The notes below the pieces were generated by a model. It saw nothing but the letters and a program-made list of their open reading frames with translations, ran no database searches and was not told the origin of the DNA. The position numbers and the translations under genes were made by a program. A DNA stretch of 64,000 nucleotides from the NCBI RefSeq assembly GCF_900102375.1, contig NZ_FNBO01000003.1:186001-250000 (forward strand), read 5' to 3'. Numbering within the stretch: the stretch's first letter is position 1; each line of letters opens with the position of its first letter. Shown one piece after another: positions 55,329-64,000 of the stretch. The stretch comes from Halorubrum xinjiangense. Its GTDB lineage: Archaea; Halobacteriota; Halobacteria; Halobacteriales; Haloferacaceae.

Positions 55329-56696
55329 TCACGCCGAGGAGGCCGTCGACTCCGGCCGGTCGTCGCGCTCGACCGAATCGCCGTCGACAGGGTCGCGCTC
55401 GACCGAGTCGCCGTCGACGGGGCCATGCTCCGGCGCCGCGTCGGCCGCCACCGGGTCGCCGAACGCGTACACCGTGTTGTGGCCGGTCACTTCGACGGTG
55501 AGGAAGTCGCCGACCTCGACCCCGCGCTCGGTCGCGTTCTGGACGATGATCTGTCGGTAGGCGCCGTCGCGGCACTTCACGGAGTCGCCGGTCCCCTCCT
55601 CGACGACGAGGACCTCGAACCGGTCGCCGACCATCGACTCGTACGCCTCGCCGACGACCGCCATCTTCAGCTCCGACATCGCCTTCGAGCGCTCCTTCTT
55701 GACGGTCCCGCCGAGCCCCTTCATATCCGCGGCGTCGGTCCCGGGGCGCTTCGAGAAGCGGGTGACGTTGATCTTCTCCGGGCGGACCTCGGCGAGTAGG
55801 TCCATCGAGCGCTCGTGGTCGGCCTCGCTCTCGGTGGGGAAGCCGACGATGAAGTCCGTCGAGAGCGTCCAGTGGTCGAGCCGGTCGTCGAACGTCTCCA
55901 CGACCTCGCGGAACTTCTCCACGCGGTGCTGGCGGCGCATCTCCTCCAGCACCTCGTCGGAGCCGGACTGGACCGGCGCGTGGATAAAGTCGTACAGCTC
56001 CTCGTTGGCGGCGAACACCTCGGCCAGCTCCTCGTGGATCCCGTGGATGCCGCCGGGGTTCGCCATCCCCAGCCGGACCCGGAACTCGCCGTCGATGTCG
56101 CAGATCCGGTCGAGCAGTTCGGGGAGCTTCCGGTCGCCGTTATCCCAGCCGTAGACGCCCGTGTCCTGACCGGTGACGCGGATCTCCTTCGCGCCGGCGT
56201 GGACCAGGGCCCGCGCCTTCTCGACGTTCTCCTCGATCGAGGGGGAGTCGACGCGGCCGGTGGCGAACTTCGTGATACAGTACGAGCAGTTGCTCATACA
56301 GCCGCGGGCGATGGGAAGGATGCCGACGACGCCGTCTAAGACCGGCTCGGCGTCGGGCGTGACCGTCGGGCACTCGCCGTTGAGCACGTAGGTGGGGACC
56401 TCGTCCCAGTGGAGGATCTCGGCGTCGACGTCCGCCTCGGCGAACATGTCGCCCTGCGCGAGCGCCATACAGCCGGTGACGACGAGTTCGGTGGTCGTCT
56501 CCGACAGCTCTTCCGCGCGGCGGAGCATGTTTCGCTCCGTCTTCTCGACGACGGTACAGGTGTTGAGGATGGCGACATCCGCGTCTTCCGGGCCGTCGGC
56601 CGGGCGGTGCCCCCCGTCGCGGAGGGCGCGCTCGATCTCCCGGCTCTCTCCCCGGTTCGAGCTACAGCCGTAGGTTTCGATGTGGTACGTCGCCAT
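55329..56696 (-). CDS. MtaB-type tRNA methylthiotransferase (radical SAM)
   Basis: 455-residue enzyme that adds a methylthio group to t6A37 in ANN-decoding tRNAs, producing ms2t6A. The UPF0004 domain has Cys11, Cys47 and Cys76; the radical SAM cluster CMSNCSYC is Cys133/Cys137/Cys140; a TRAM domain follows (RFEVLVVEEGTGDSVKCRDGAYRQIIV). The archaeal MtaB/CDKAL1 group is indicated by GMANPGGIHGIHEEL. The C-terminal tail holds two copies of a 10-residue unit, PVDGDSVERD (30-bp repeat at 55365-55424). Confidence 0.92.
   Translation of the reverse strand: MATYHIETYGCSSNRGESREIERALRDGGHRPADGPEDADVAILNTCTVVEKTERNMLRRAEELSETTTELVVTGCMALAQGDMFAEADVDAEILHWDEVPTYVLNGECPTVTPDAEPVLDGVVGILPIARGCMSNCSYCITKFATGRVDSPSIEENVEKARALVHAGAKEIRVTGQDTGVYGWDNGDRKLPELLDRICDIDGEFRVRLGMANPGGIHGIHEELAEVFAANEELYDFIHAPVQSGSDEVLEEMRRQHRVEKFREVVETFDDRLDHWTLSTDFIVGFPTESEADHERSMDLLAEVRPEKINVTRFSKRPGTDAADMKGLGGTVKKERSKAMSELKMAVVGEAYESMVGDRFEVLVVEEGTGDSVKCRDGAYRQIIVQNATERGVEVGDFLTVEVTGHNTVYAFGDPVAADAAPEHGPVDGDSVERDPVDGDSVERDDRPESTASSA
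55365..55424. repeat. 30-bp tandem duplication inside the mtaB-type gene
   Basis: gcgctcgaccgaatcgccgt and the following ten bases are repeated with a few changes at 55395-55424. Being a multiple of three it adds ten residues to the disordered C-terminal tail without disturbing the frame. Confidence 0.8.
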
Positions 56697-56788
56697 CGGA
56701 GTGAGTTCATTATCGGTCCCGTGGGCAAAAACGCGACGGATCGGGGCGTGGGCGAGTCAGAGCAGGCCGGGTCGAGCCGGCGTCCGCC

Positions 56789-57097
56789 TCAGTCCTCGGC
56801 GACCGCGGCGGTCGGCGCGTCGGCCTCCGCGGTCGCCTCTGGTTCGTCAACGGTGTCGCGCTCGGCGGGCGGGACGGCCTGGTAGACGGAGCGGCGGGCG
56901 TCCCGGGGGCACAGCCCCTCCTCGACGAGGCCGACCTCGGTGAGCTTCTCGACCGCGAACCGGACGGTACGGGTCGAGAGGCGGGTCTCCTCGGCGAGGC
57001 CGGTCTGGTCGAACCGACCCTCCGCGTCGAGCACGTAGTAGACCAGCTTGGCGCTCGGCGGGAGCGGTTCGAGTAGCTCTCGGGTTCCTTCGTCCAT
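56789..57097 (-). CDS. Winged-helix DNA-binding regulator
   Basis: 102-residue protein with a MarR/HTH-like core: LPPSAKLVYYVLDAEGRFDQTGLAEETRLSTRTVRFAVEKLTEVGLVEEG, where the helix-turn-helix recognition helix is STRTVRFAVEKL. After residue 75 the tail is acidic and disordered. It is probably a transcription regulator; its target is unknown. It lies 80 bp downstream of the histidine kinase gene on the same strand. A TATA-like ttatgc element is centred about 27 bp upstream of the ATG at 57097. Confidence 0.8.
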   Translation of the reverse strand: MDEGTRELLEPLPPSAKLVYYVLDAEGRFDQTGLAEETRLSTRTVRFAVEKLTEVGLVEEGLCPRDARRSVYQAVPPAERDTVDEPEATAEADAPTAAVAED

Positions 57098-57177
57098 ACG
57101 TCACGTACAGGGGCGATTCGCGCATAACCGTGGCCCGCCTGTGCGCTCCCGCCGCACGTCAACCGGGTTTTTATATA

Positions 57178-59781
57178 CTAGTTTTGTGAGTGGAACTCGA
57201 ACCGAACGCCGTCGTCGCCGTGTATCGACAGCTCCCAGCCGTGGGCGGTCGCGATCTCGCGCACGATCGCGAGGCCGAACCCGGTGCCGTCGGAGGTGCT
57301 CGAACGCCCGTACTCCGTCGCCGCCTCCGGGTCGATCTCGAAGCCGGTCCCGTCGTCCGCGACGTAGAACCCGTCCGGGAGCGACCCGACGGAGACGGTG
57401 AGGTCGTCTGCCGCCTCGGTGGCATCGTCTACCCCGGTGGCATCTTCTGCCCCGGTGGCATCGTCTGGGTCCGAGCCGTGTTCGACGCTGTCCTCGGGCT
57501 CTGCCCGACTGTTCGTGAGACCGTGTTCGACGCTGTTTGTGAACAGGTTCTCGAAGAGCGTGCGGAGCCGCTCCGGGTCCGCCTCGACCGTGGAGGTCGC
57601 CTCAGTGACGTCGAGCGTCGCGCCCGCGGTGTCGACGGTGCGCCACGCGCGTTCGGCGGCCGCGTCGAGCGTGACCGACTCGACCTCGTCGACCGTCTGG
57701 CCCTGTCGCGCGAGCGCGAGGAGGTCGTCTATCAGCTGGCTCATCCGGTCGTGGGCCCCCTCGACCCGGTCGAGCTCCGCGAGGACAGCCGGGTCGTCGG
57801 TCAGCGAGCGGGCGAGGTCGGTCCGGCCGGCGGCGACGCTGAGCGGGTTCCTGAGGTCGTGGGAGACGAGCCCCGCAAACTTCTCCAGCCGGTCGATCTC
57901 CCGCTGGAGCGCTGCGTCGCGGTCGCGCAGCTGCTCGGTCCGCTCGGCGTGATCGAGCGCGACCGCGACGTTCGCGGCGAGGACGCGGGCCAGCTGGAGG
58001 TCCGTCTCGTCGAAGAAGTCCGGGTCGCACGAGCCGAGCGGCATCGCGCCGTGGTCGCCGAGCGGGACGACGAGGAGGCTCCGGAGGTCGCCGTACCCGA
58101 CCGCGGTGTCGACCGCGGCGAGGTCGTCAACGACGATTGGCTGGCCGGACTCGAACGCCTCCCAGACGCGACCGTCGCCCGGGCCGAACGCCGGCCTGTC
58201 GCCGAAGGCCGCCGTCGCCTCCGCGCTTATCGCTGTCGGTCGGAGGACGTTCGCCTCGGGGTCGTACAGCCGGACGCCGCTGTTCGGGAACTCGAGGATG
58301 TCGATCGCCGCGCGGGTCGCCACCGCCGCCACCTCCTCGCGGTCCCCGCCGCCGAACATCTCGCGGGTCGTCGCGTGGAGCTTCCTGAGCGTCTGCTCGA
58401 CCCGCTTCTGCTCGTCGATGTCGGCGTAGACTGAGTAGACAACCGGCTCCTCGGGCTGGACGACGGGGATCGCGTGGAGGATGAAGTTCCGCAGCCCGTC
58501 GGTCGCCCGACGGCGGACCTCCAGTCCGGTCGGCTCGTCCGCGGCGATCAGCGCCTCGTGGTCGAACCGCTCCGCCTCGGCCGGCATGATCGCGTCGACC
58601 ACCTCGCCGTAAGCCGACCCCTCGGCGTCGTACCCGAACGCGTCGACGAACGCGTCGTTCGTCTGCGCGAGCGTTCGCTCGCCGTCCTCGCCGACGATGG
58701 TCCGCGCCATCGGGAGCGGGAGGTTCTCGAAGAGGGCGGCGAGGCGGTCGCGCTCCCGGCGGAGGGCGGCCTCGGTCTCGATCCGTTCGATCGCGTTCGC
58801 TGCGTGTGAAGCGATCAGCTCCGCAAACTCGACGTCGCGCTCGTCAAACGCGGCGTAGCCGTTGGAGACGGCCTGTAACACGCCGTGAGAGCCGATCGGG
58901 ACGCTGATCGCCGACCGGATGTCGTCGGCGACCGGGTCCGCCACTGCCGACCCCTCCCGTCGATCAGCCCGGTTCGACGTCCGACCCGGGGACGAGGGGT
59001 CTTCCAGTTCGTCCGGGTCCGCGGGGTCGACGCTGAGATTGTCGACCACCATCGTCTCCTCCTCGGCGACCGTGGTCCCGACGACCCCCTCGCCGACGTC
59101 GAACGTCCGGACCTCGTCTCTGGTGACGCTCTCGGAGAGGACGGCGGGTACGACCCGGTCGCCGCGTCGGCGGGCGGTGACACAGCGGTCGAACTCGAGT
59201 ATCTCCTCGGCCGCGTCGACCGTGCGGTCGAACACCGTCGCGACATCGGTCACCGACGCCAGTTCCGTCGCGAACCGGTGGATCGCAGTGATCTGGTCGT
59301 TCACCTCGCGGAGGTCGCGCTCCGCCCGGCGCCGCCCGAGCGCGTTCGCGACGCTGTTCGCGAGCATCTCGTAGCGGTCCCGCCCCGCACCCTTCTGAAG
59401 GTAGTCGGTGACGCCGGCGGATATCGCGTCGCTCGCGATCTCCTCGCTCCCCTTGCCGGTGAACAGCACGAAGGGGACGTCGGGGTCGATCTCGCGGACC
59501 GACTCGAGCAGTTCGAGCCCGTCGCTCCGCGGCATGTCGAAGTCGCTGACGACGCAGTCGACGCAGTCGTCCCGGACCACGTCGAGGGCCTCGTCCGGCG
59601 ACAGTCGCGTCACCGTCTCGATCCCGTCTAGGAGCCGCTCGACGTGGGTCGCTGCGAGGTCGGCCGCCCCCGGCTCGTCGTCGACGAACAGGACGCGCCT
59701 GGACGGGTCGACGCTCGATCCCGGCGCGTCGGACGAGTCCGCTCCGGGCCCCGCCGAGGGGCCACCGGGATCCGAATTCAT
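57178..59781 (-). CDS. Hybrid sensor histidine kinase (REC-GAF-PAS-GAF-HisKA)
   Basis: 867-residue soluble kinase. A receiver domain at about 28-140 carries the phospho-acceptor Asp80 (VSDFDMP) and the conserved TGKGSEE. A GAF domain follows at about 160-330, a PAS domain at 340-470 and a second GAF at about 480-620. The H-box is FAGLVSHDLRNPLS with His641, and the GHKL domain carries ENLFTNSVEHG and GTGFGLAIVREIATAHGW. A long acidic insertion lies inside the ATPase domain. A TATA-like box is 27 bp upstream of the ATG. It probably integrates a phosphorelay input with small-molecule sensing; the signal is unknown. Confidence 0.9.
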   Translation of the reverse strand: MNSDPGGPSAGPGADSSDAPGSSVDPSRRVLFVDDEPGAADLAATHVERLLDGIETVTRLSPDEALDVVRDDCVDCVVSDFDMPRSDGLELLESVREIDPDVPFVLFTGKGSEEIASDAISAGVTDYLQKGAGRDRYEMLANSVANALGRRRAERDLREVNDQITAIHRFATELASVTDVATVFDRTVDAAEEILEFDRCVTARRRGDRVVPAVLSESVTRDEVRTFDVGEGVVGTTVAEEETMVVDNLSVDPADPDELEDPSSPGRTSNRADRREGSAVADPVADDIRSAISVPIGSHGVLQAVSNGYAAFDERDVEFAELIASHAANAIERIETEAALRRERDRLAALFENLPLPMARTIVGEDGERTLAQTNDAFVDAFGYDAEGSAYGEVVDAIMPAEAERFDHEALIAADEPTGLEVRRRATDGLRNFILHAIPVVQPEEPVVYSVYADIDEQKRVEQTLRKLHATTREMFGGGDREEVAAVATRAAIDILEFPNSGVRLYDPEANVLRPTAISAEATAAFGDRPAFGPGDGRVWEAFESGQPIVVDDLAAVDTAVGYGDLRSLLVVPLGDHGAMPLGSCDPDFFDETDLQLARVLAANVAVALDHAERTEQLRDRDAALQREIDRLEKFAGLVSHDLRNPLSVAAGRTDLARSLTDDPAVLAELDRVEGAHDRMSQLIDDLLALARQGQTVDEVESVTLDAAAERAWRTVDTAGATLDVTEATSTVEADPERLRTLFENLFTNSVEHGLTNSRAEPEDSVEHGSDPDDATGAEDATGVDDATEAADDLTVSVGSLPDGFYVADDGTGFEIDPEAATEYGRSSTSDGTGFGLAIVREIATAHGWELSIHGDDGVRFEFHSQN

Positions 59782-59803
59782 GAGCGTGTGTTTCCCTACC
59801 GAT

Positions 59804-59812
59804 AGTTTTAGC
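59804..59812 (-). promoter_or_regulatory. TATA-like box of the hybrid kinase gene
   Basis: The minus-strand gctaaaact is centred about 27 bp upstream of the ATG at 59781. Confidence 0.4.
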
Positions 59813-59893
59813 TTTCGCTCCGGCTACCGAAGTTGAAAAACGGAACCCGAACCGAAACGGACGGTCGAACGGGTCGACGCCGTGCGACGGACG

Positions 59894-60763
59894 CTAGAGG
59901 AAGTCCTCGACGTGGTCGGCGACCTCCTCGGGAGTGTCGCCGACGGGGACGCCCGCGTCGTTGAGCGCGTCGATCTTCGACTGCGCGGTGCCGGTGCCGG
60001 AGCCGGAGACGATGGCACCCGCGTGGCCCATCCGCTTGCCCGGCGGCGCCGTGCGCCCGGCGATGAAGCCGGCGACCGGCGTGTCCATGTGTTCGCCGAT
60101 GAACTTCGCCGCCTGCTCCTCGTCCTCCCCGCCGATCTCGCCGCACATCACGACGGCGTCGGTCTCGGTGTCGGCCTCGAACGCCTCGAGGGCGTCAACG
60201 AAGGAGGTGCCGATGATCGGGTCGCCGCCGATGCCGATGGCGGTCGACTGGCCGAGCCCGCGCTCGGTGAGGTTATCGACGACTTGGTAGGTCAGGGTGC
60301 CGGAGCGAGAGACGAGCCCGACGTTGCCCTCCGAGAAGATGTTGCCGGGGAGGATGCCGAGCTTCGCCTCGCCGGGCGTGATGATGCCCGGACAGTTCGG
60401 CCCGATGAGGCGCGTGTCGGTCTCGCTCAGGCGCTTGTTCACCTTCGCCATGTCCTGGGTGGGGATCCCCTCGGTGATCGCCACCGCGAGGTCGAGGTCG
60501 GTGTCGAGCGCCTCGAACACCGCGTCGGCCGCGAACGCCGGCGGTACGAAGATCACGGAGGCGTCCGCGTCCTCAGCCTCGACGGCCTCGTCGACGGTGT
60601 CGTAGACCGGGACGCCGTCGACCTCCTGGCCGCCCTTGCCGGGCACCGCGCCGGCGACGACGTTTGTGCCGTACTCGATCATCTGGCCGGCGTGGAACTT
60701 GCCCTCCCCGCCGGTGATCCCCTGGACCACCACTCTGGTGTCGTCATCGACGAAAATACTCAT
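59894..60763 (-). CDS. sucD: Succinyl-CoA synthetase alpha subunit
   Basis: 289-residue alpha subunit. The CoA/NAD-like domain has [18 protein letters not shown] and the phosphorylated His247 sits in [13 protein letters not shown]. It converts succinyl-CoA to succinate with nucleotide triphosphate formation in the TCA cycle. The start ATG at 60763 overlaps the sucC stop by 4 nt (ATGA), so the two subunits are made in step. Confidence 0.95.
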   Translation of the reverse strand: MSIFVDDDTRVVVQGITGGEGKFHAGQMIEYGTNVVAGAVPGKGGQEVDGVPVYDTVDEAVEAEDADASVIFVPPAFAADAVFEALDTDLDLAVAITEGIPTQDMAKVNKRLSETDTRLIGPNCPGIITPGEAKLGILPGNIFSEGNVGLVSRSGTLTYQVVDNLTERGLGQSTAIGIGGDPIIGTSFVDALEAFEADTETDAVVMCGEIGGEDEEQAAKFIGEHMDTPVAGFIAGRTAPPGKRMGHAGAIVSGSGTGTAQSKIDALNDAGVPVGDTPEEVADHVEDFL

Positions 60764-61905
60764 TGGGTCACCTCGTCAGCGTTCGCGACAGCGCGCTGGA
60801 CCGCGTCCTCCAGCGTCTCCTCGACCTCGACGAGGTCGGTGTTCAGAATCTCCATCCCCTCCTCGGCGTTCGTGCCGGCGAGCCGGACGACCACCTTCTT
60901 CGGGATCTCGTCGAACTGCTCTAAGGCCTCGTTGATCCCCTTGGCGACCTCGTCGCCGCGGGTGATCCCGCCGAAGATGTTGAAGACGACCGCGTCGACG
61001 TTCTCGTCGGAGAACACCATATCGAGCGCCTGCGTGACGCGCTCGGCCTTCGCGCCGCCGCCGATGTCGAGGAAGTTCGCGGGCGCGCCGCCGTAGTAGT
61101 CGACTAAGTCGAGCGTGGTCATCACGAGCCCGGCGCCGTTGCCGATGATGCCGACGTTACCCGACAGGCGGACGTAGTCGAAGCCGTACTCGCCGGCCTT
61201 CCGTTCGAGGTCGTCCTCGTAGGACTCCTCGGCCATCTCGGCGAGGTCGGGCTGGCGGAACAGCGCGTCCTCGTCGATGTTCATCACGGCGTCCGCGGCG
61301 ACCACGTCGCGGTCGCTCGTGATCATGACCGGGTTGACCTCGATCTCGGAGGCGTCGTTCTCCTCGTAGAGGTCGTACAGCGTCGAGAGGATCGAGGCGA
61401 CGTCGAGCGCGACGTCGGCGTCGACGCCGGCCTCGTAGACGACCTTGCGGGCCTGATACGGGTGGAGCCCGAACGCGGGGTCGACGTGCTCGCGCGCGAT
61501 CGCGTCGGGGTTCTCCTCGGCGACCTCCTCGATGTCCACGCCGCCCTCGGTCGACACCATCAGGACGGGCTTCCCCTCGCCACGGTCCATCGTGACGCCG
61601 ACGTACAGCTCGTCGACGAAGTCGACGCCGGACTCGACGAGGACCTGGTCGACGGTGTACCCCTTCAGGTCCATCCCGAGGATCTCCTCGGCGTACTGCT
61701 CCGCCTCCTCGCGGTCAGTCGCGATCTTGATCCCGCCGGCCTTGCCGCGGCCCCCCACGTGGACCTGCGCTTTGATCGCGGCCGGGTAGCCGATCTCGTC
61801 GACCGCGTCGAGCGCCTCGTCGACGCTCGTCGCGAGCCGGGAGTCCGGAACCGGGATCCCGGCGTCCGCGAAGAGAGACTTCGCTTGATACTCGTGAAGT
61901 TTCAT
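60760..61905 (-). CDS. sucC: Succinyl-CoA synthetase beta subunit (ADP-forming type)
   Basis: 381-residue beta subunit with an ATP-grasp fold: [20 protein letters not shown] at the N-terminus, [19 protein letters not shown], and the C-terminal [14 protein letters not shown] and [16 protein letters not shown] segments. It binds the nucleotide and pairs with SucD encoded directly downstream. A TATA-like box lies about 30 bp upstream of the ATG. Together with fumC, two TCA cycle steps are encoded side by side. Confidence 0.95.
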   Translation of the reverse strand: MKLHEYQAKSLFADAGIPVPDSRLATSVDEALDAVDEIGYPAAIKAQVHVGGRGKAGGIKIATDREEAEQYAEEILGMDLKGYTVDQVLVESGVDFVDELYVGVTMDRGEGKPVLMVSTEGGVDIEEVAEENPDAIAREHVDPAFGLHPYQARKVVYEAGVDADVALDVASILSTLYDLYEENDASEIEVNPVMITSDRDVVAADAVMNIDEDALFRQPDLAEMAEESYEDDLERKAGEYGFDYVRLSGNVGIIGNGAGLVMTTLDLVDYYGGAPANFLDIGGGAKAERVTQALDMVFSDENVDAVVFNIFGGITRGDEVAKGINEALEQFDEIPKKVVVRLAGTNAEEGMEILNTDLVEVEETLEDAVQRAVANADEVTQ

Positions 61906-61930
61906 CCGTGTGGGATCGGTACCGACATCG

Positions 61931-61939
61931 GCTTAAATG
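61931..61939 (-). promoter_or_regulatory. TATA-like box of sucCD
   Basis: The minus-strand catttaagc is centred about 30 bp upstream of the sucC ATG at 61905. Confidence 0.45.
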
Positions 61940-62002
61940 GTTCCGATTCGGCGCGGACGGGCGCCCCGAAGCCGGCGGATGATCCACCGGAGAACGGTCC
62001 CT

Positions 62003-63412
62003 TCAGGCCTCGTCGCCGAGGATGACGCGGTGCGTCATTGCCTCGGGGTCCAGCACCTCGTCGGCCTCCTCCTCGGTGAGGTACCCCTCGCTGACGGCGA
62101 CCTCGCGGACGCTCTTGTCCTCGGCGAGCGCCTTTTTGGCGACCTTCGAGGCCTTGTCGTAGCCGATCGCGGGGTTCAACGCGGTCGCGAGCGCCATCGA
62201 CTGCTCGACGCGCGTCTCGCAGTGCTCCTCGTTGGCCGCTAGCTTCCCGACGAAGCGCTCGCCGAACGTCGCGGCGACGTTCGAGAGCAGCTCCGCGGAC
62301 TCGAGGAAGTTGTGCGCGATGACCGGTTTATAAAGGTTCAGGTCGATCTCGCCGCGGGCCGCACCCGCGGAGACGGCGGCGTCGTTGCCGACGACCTGCT
62401 TGTGGACCTGGTTGACAGACTCCGCGACGACCGGGTTGATCTTCCCGGGCATGATCGAGGAGCCCGGCTGGTTCTCCGGCTGTTCGACCTCCCCGAGCCC
62501 GTTCCGGGGGCCGGAGGCGAGGAGCCGCAGGTCGTTGGCCATCTTGTTGAGGCTGCCCGCGATCGTGCGGAGCGCGCCGTGGCCCTCGGCCATCGCGTCG
62601 TGGGCGGCCTGCGCCTCGAAGTGGTTCTCCGCCTCGCGGAACTCCGTCCCGGTCTCGTCGGAGATGTACTCCGCCGCGAGCTCCGGGAAATCGGGGTGGG
62701 TGTTGAGCCCGGTCCCGACCGCGGTGCCGCCGAGGGCGAGTTCGCGGAGGTTCGACTGGACGCTCTCGGCGCGTTCGATCCCCTTCTTGACCTGCGTCCG
62801 GTAGCCGCCGAACTCCTGTCCGAGCCGGATCGGGGTCGCGTCCTGGAGGTGCGTCCGGCCGGTCTTGACGACGCCGTCGAACTCGGTCTCCTTGGCTTCG
62901 AGCTCGGCGTGGAGCGTCTCCAACGCCGGCACGAGGTCCTTCTCGACCGCCTCGAGCGCGGCGACGTGCATCGCCGTCGGGATCACGTCGTTCGACGACT
63001 GGCCGTAGTTGACGTGGTCGTTGGGATGGACGACGCGGTCGCCGATCTCCGCGCCCGCGATCTCGGCGGCACGGTTCGCGATCACCTCGTTGGCGTTCAT
63101 GTTCGAGGAGGTCCCCGAGCCGGTCTGGAACACGTCGACCGGGAACTGGTCGTCGTGGTCGCCCGCGATCACCTCGTCCGCGGCGGCGACGATCGCCTCC
63201 GCGGTGTCCTCGTCGATGAGGTCGAGGTCGCGGTTCGCCTGCGCCGCCGCCTTCTTCACGACGCCGAGCGCGCGGATGAACCGCCGGCTCATCGGGATCC
63301 CCGAGACGGGGAAGTTCTCGACGGCGCGCTGGGTCTGTGCCCCCCAGTAGGCGTCCGCCGGCACCTGCATCTCGCCGAGGCTGTCCTCCTCCGTGCGGTA
63401 GTCGTCACCCAT
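62003..63412 (-). CDS. fumC: Fumarate hydratase class II
   Basis: 469-residue class II fumarase, interconverting fumarate and malate. Signature motifs are SGTSSNMNANEV, TAMHVAALEAVEKDL, GRTHLQDATPI and GSSIMPGKINPV, the last containing the flexible catalytic loop. The ATG at 63412 (MGDDYRTEEDSLGEM) is chosen; an upstream extension is unlikely because a TATA-like box sits 27 bp upstream of this ATG. It is separate from sucCD by 97 bp with a promoter of its own. Confidence 0.95.
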   Translation of the reverse strand: MGDDYRTEEDSLGEMQVPADAYWGAQTQRAVENFPVSGIPMSRRFIRALGVVKKAAAQANRDLDLIDEDTAEAIVAAADEVIAGDHDDQFPVDVFQTGSGTSSNMNANEVIANRAAEIAGAEIGDRVVHPNDHVNYGQSSNDVIPTAMHVAALEAVEKDLVPALETLHAELEAKETEFDGVVKTGRTHLQDATPIRLGQEFGGYRTQVKKGIERAESVQSNLRELALGGTAVGTGLNTHPDFPELAAEYISDETGTEFREAENHFEAQAAHDAMAEGHGALRTIAGSLNKMANDLRLLASGPRNGLGEVEQPENQPGSSIMPGKINPVVAESVNQVHKQVVGNDAAVSAGAARGEIDLNLYKPVIAHNFLESAELLSNVAATFGERFVGKLAANEEHCETRVEQSMALATALNPAIGYDKASKVAKKALAEDKSVREVAVSEGYLTEEEADEVLDPEAMTHRVILGDEA

Positions 63413-63435
63413 GCGCCGACCTTCCCGCGAGACGC

Positions 63436-63443
63436 TGTAAAAG
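63436..63443 (-). promoter_or_regulatory. TATA-like box of fumC
   Basis: The minus-strand cttttaca is centred about 27 bp upstream of the ATG at 63412. Confidence 0.5.
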
Positions 63444-63570
63444 GTACTGGAAGCCGCCAACGCCGTAGAATCGTGTGGTTAAGTACCAATATATTCGGTA
63501 ACAGGGACCAAGTACGGGCGGTCGAGAAAATCGAGGAAAACGGCCGAAAATCGGCGCAAACGCTTGGCCC

Positions 63571-63578
63571 TTATATAT
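63571..63578 (+). promoter_or_regulatory. TATA-like box of the membrane protein gene at 63606
   Basis: ttatatat is centred about 31 bp upstream of the ATG at 63606, implying a very short leader. The rest of 63445-63570 shows no gene. Confidence 0.5.
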
Positions 63579-63605
63579 CGGTCCGCCGCCAACGACCGGG
63601 CGCAC

Positions 63606-64000
63606 ATGAACTCGAACGACTCAGCGATCGGAACGGCGCTCGACCGCGACACGGTCCGGTCGACGAGTAAACTCCTGATCGGCGCGCTGGCGGTCGTCGG
63701 CGTCCTCGCCGTCATCACCCTGCTGCCGGGCGCCGACCGGCTCGTTCCCTTTGCCCCGGTGACGTTCGCCGCGGTCGCGACGGCCGTCGTCACGCTCGCG
63801 GTGGCGGGCATCCTCCTGTACGCGGCGCCCAAGTTCGCGCTACTGACGCGGCTGGCGCTCGGCGGGCGCGGCGCCGATGGCGAGGGCGACGCGCCGCCGA
63901 GCCGGATCGCCGAGAACGCAGGCGGCGTGGTCCACTGGCTCGTCGTCTTCGGCGCCGTCCTCGTCGCATACCGCGGGCTCGCGGGCGCCGCGGTCCCGCT
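63606..64000 (+). CDS. Membrane protein, partial (runs off right edge)
   Basis: The first 131 codons are present. There are about three hydrophobic segments: LLIGALAVVGVLAVITLL, FAAVATAVVTLAVAGILLYAA, and one beginning VVHWLVVFGAVLVAY. A charged loop with GADGEGDAPPSRIAENAGG lies between helices two and three. The family is not recognised from this fragment. The ATG at 63606 is supported by the TATA-like box. Confidence 0.65.
   Translation, partial: MNSNDSAIGTALDRDTVRSTSKLLIGALAVVGVLAVITLLPGADRLVPFAPVTFAAVATAVVTLAVAGILLYAAPKFALLTRLALGGRGADGEGDAPPSRIAENAGGVVHWLVVFGAVLVAYRGLAGAAVP

Overview
The window is a gene-dense, very GC-rich piece of a haloarchaeal chromosome. The evidence is consistent: proteins are strongly acidic; archaeal information-processing genes are present (L31e, L39e, aIF6, TFS, the RNase P proteins Pop5 and Rpp30, proteasome alpha, aCPSF1/FttA); haloarchaeal families are present (Mch used for C1 folate metabolism, GyrA/GyrB, PilB/PilC pilus machinery); and many genes have a TATA-like box about 27 nt upstream of the start codon, the arrangement of leaderless haloarchaeal transcripts. 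A Halorubrum-like genus is my inference from overall character, not something proven here. No insertion sequence, integrase, CRISPR array or rRNA is seen. One tRNA gene (Arg, anticodon CCU) is present.

Layout. 1-3.7 kb: an ABC ATPase cut by the window edge, an L39e-L31e-aIF6 operon, an M20 peptidase and a small DUF357-type protein. 3.8-9.8 kb: a pentapeptide-repeat membrane protein, then the cluster rnp3 - methyltransferase - rnp2 - psmA, an SDR oxidoreductase and an unknown gene. 10-14 kb: the termination nuclease FttA followed closely by a HEAT/pseudokinase protein and an overlapping 7-helix membrane protein. 14-18 kb: a hydantoinase/oxoprolinase pair with a possible leader ORF. 18-22.4 kb: a haem-copper-oxidase-like membrane protein, methylglyoxal synthase, two unknown genes, TFS and AlaX.

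22.5-33.8 kb is the most interesting block. An operon encodes a PilB ATPase with very long acidic extensions, a duplicated PilC platform protein and five tightly packed, mostly overlapping genes for small proteins that each carry a prepilin-like N-terminus. A sixth, large pilin-like, beta-rich protein is encoded convergently. Together they look like a complete but poorly characterised surface-filament or pseudopilus assembly system.

34-43 kb: a DUF1405 membrane protein, tRNA-Arg with duplicated 3'-end fragments and inverted repeats, TatA, a peroxiredoxin, an AMP-forming acyl-CoA synthetase, a lipoprotein and gyrBA. 43-48 kb: an iron alcohol dehydrogenase, an NTF2-like protein, a PhoU/TrkA-C tandem protein, an unknown gene and Mch. 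47.6-48.2 kb is a gene-free stretch with strong hairpins and a 57-bp tandem repeat carrying TATA-like boxes. 48.2-55 kb: a zinc-ribbon protein divergent from a Tat-like hydrolase, an eIF2B-like protein, a membrane coiled-coil protein, a long-chain acyl-CoA synthetase and a sensor kinase. 55-64 kb: an MtaB-type methylthiotransferase, a winged-helix regulator, a REC-GAF-PAS histidine kinase, the TCA genes sucD, sucC and fumC, and the start of a membrane protein that runs off the right edge.

Numerous long antisense reading frames are products of high GC and codon bias and were left out. Family calls rest on motifs read by eye; no database search was run.
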